Assembly (NCBI RefSeq): GCF_003355155.1
Contig: NZ_CP031320.1
Coordinates: 6,005,367 to 6,069,366, forward strand
Direction: 5' to 3'
Length of the DNA stretch: 64,000 nucleotides
From: Streptomyces armeniacus
GTDB taxonomy: Bacteria; Actinomycetota; Actinomycetes; Streptomycetales; Streptomycetaceae
Below, piece by piece: positions 63,460-64,000 of the stretch (within the stretch, counting starts at the first letter, position 1; each line of letters starts with the position of its first letter). Made by a program: the position numbers and the translations under genes. The notes beneath the pieces were generated by a model. That model worked only from the letters and a program-made list of their open reading frames with translations. It was not told the origin of the DNA and searched no databases.

Positions 63460-64000
63460 TCAGCGAACGGAGAGTTCCCTCGCCCGTGTCCGGTCGTTCT
63501 CCGCGCCGGCGGCGGCCGGCTCGGCTTCCTCGAGCGTCCGGCGGGCGGCTCTGTCGAGCGTTGCCAGGACCCACTTGTTGAGGTCCACGCCGGCCTGTTC
63601 CGCGGCACGGCGCCAATGCGACAGCCGGTTTCCCGGAACGGGCAGCCGCTGGATCTCCGACTCCGGCTTTCCGTCCGGGTCCTTCTCGCCCTGGGCGTCG
63701 CGAATGGAGTTCCTGAGCTGCTTCGTGCTCCAGTTCTGCTGCTCCGCCCGGTCGAGCCACCATTCCTGTTCCGGCACCGGAAGGGAAGCGACCTCGGCGT
63801 GGTGCTGGAAACTCAGCTGCGGTCTGCGCCGGTGCAGCTCGAAACGCCGGGAAACCCAGGCGTAGTTGCGCAGTGTCTGATACTGCAGACCGGCCGCGCG
63901 GACCCCGCGTTGATAGCGGTCCGCGAAATGGTCCTTTCCGTAGACCAGCCAGTCGCCGAGCCACCAGACCGAGGAATTGATGAGCCCCGATATCTGGAGG
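63460..64000 (-). CDS. LmbU-family transcriptional regulator (5' part beyond window)
   Basis: The last ~180 residues of a regulator entering from the right edge. The visible part contains the family core: INSSVWWLGDWLVYGKDHFA, then GLQYQTLRNYAWVSRRFELH, then LSFQHHAEVASLPVPEQEWW and LDRAEQQNWSTKQLRNSIRD, matching LmbU/NovE-type regulators of lincomycin and aminocoumarin clusters. The C-terminus is a charged tail with VDLNKWVLATLDRAARRTL. A frame beginning at an internal GTG (63777) would be a truncated call; the coding sequence continues without stop to the window edge. Such regulators activate secondary-metabolite genes, so a biosynthetic cluster may lie to the right. Confidence 0.88.
   Translation of the reverse strand, partial: LQISGLINSSVWWLGDWLVYGKDHFADRYQRGVRAAGLQYQTLRNYAWVSRRFELHRRRPQLSFQHHAEVASLPVPEQEWWLDRAEQQNWSTKQLRNSIRDAQGEKDPDGKPESEIQRLPVPGNRLSHWRRAAEQAGVDLNKWVLATLDRAARRTLEEAEPAAAGAENDRTRARELSVR

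Overview
The window is very GC-rich DNA with Streptomyces-type gene structure: strong third-codon GC bias, GTG/TTG starts, AGGAGG-type ribosome binding sites, ATGA overlaps, modular type I polyketide synthases, a mycothiol-linked metallo-beta-lactamase-fold gene and an LmbU-family regulator. It is best read as a Streptomyces (or close relative) chromosome segment. No rRNA, tRNA, CRISPR array, phage or transposase gene was seen.

Layout. (1) 0-4.2 kb: a sugar-use locus, with a PfkB kinase and an ABC sugar-binding lipoprotein (cut by the left edge) divergent from a DeoR regulator and a GH4 glycosidase. (2) 4.2-9.4 kb: a small leaderless-looking gene, a divergent SDR/TetR pair, a pyruvate-oxidase-like ThDP enzyme and an unrecognised protein. 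(3) 9.5-38.6 kb: five type I PKS open reading frames on the plus strand, DH-KR-ACP / KS-AT-DH-KR-ACP / KS-AT-DH-KR-ACP / KS-AT-DH-ER-KR-ACP / KS-AT-DH-KR-ACP-KS-AT. The first lacks its KS-AT and the last lacks everything after AT. Both breaks fall at the same 14-bp sequence in the AT-to-DH linker, so the right end would read in frame into the left end. The block has no loading module, thioesterase, regulator or tailoring gene of its own. (4) 38.6-43.1 kb: glycine-betaine catabolism, with an MBL hydrolase that has lost its N-terminus at the PKS junction, a dimethylglycine-oxidase-like flavoprotein and a Rieske oxygenase. (5) 43.1-51.6 kb: mixed single genes (atypical P450 with a Rho-N-like small protein, membrane protein, Orn/Lys/Arg decarboxylase-like enzyme, HAD phosphatase, secreted GH87-like glucanase, YbhB-like protein, PRK-type kinase). 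(6) 51.7-55.35 kb: a 3.3-kb island of tiny genes, an HTH/TPR regulator and a Nudix hydrolase, flanked by ~182-bp direct repeats; the right copy is the 3' end of an ABC permease gene. (7) 55.3-61.0 kb: an FtsX-type ABC exporter operon divergent from a two-component system. (8) 60.9-64.0 kb: a disrupted aminotransferase, a DDAH-like amidinohydrolase and an LmbU-family regulator running off the right edge.

How they work together. If transcribed and spliced by docking as ordered, the PKS frames would add one methylmalonyl and mostly malonyl units with a largely polyene/reduced pattern. The broken ends mean that no product can be assigned. The betaine genes would demethylate betaine to dimethylglycine and then to sarcosine, with the MBL protein handling the formaldehyde/mycothiol adduct. 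The right-edge genes look like the start of an arginine-related, LmbU-controlled locus.

The observations most worth a second look are the self-closing PKS block, the direct-repeat-bounded mini-island, the aminotransferase carrying a ~130-bp insertion and an Arg at the PLP-lysine position, and the P450 with non-standard signature residues. Gene assignments rest on motif and family recognition by eye; no database search was run.
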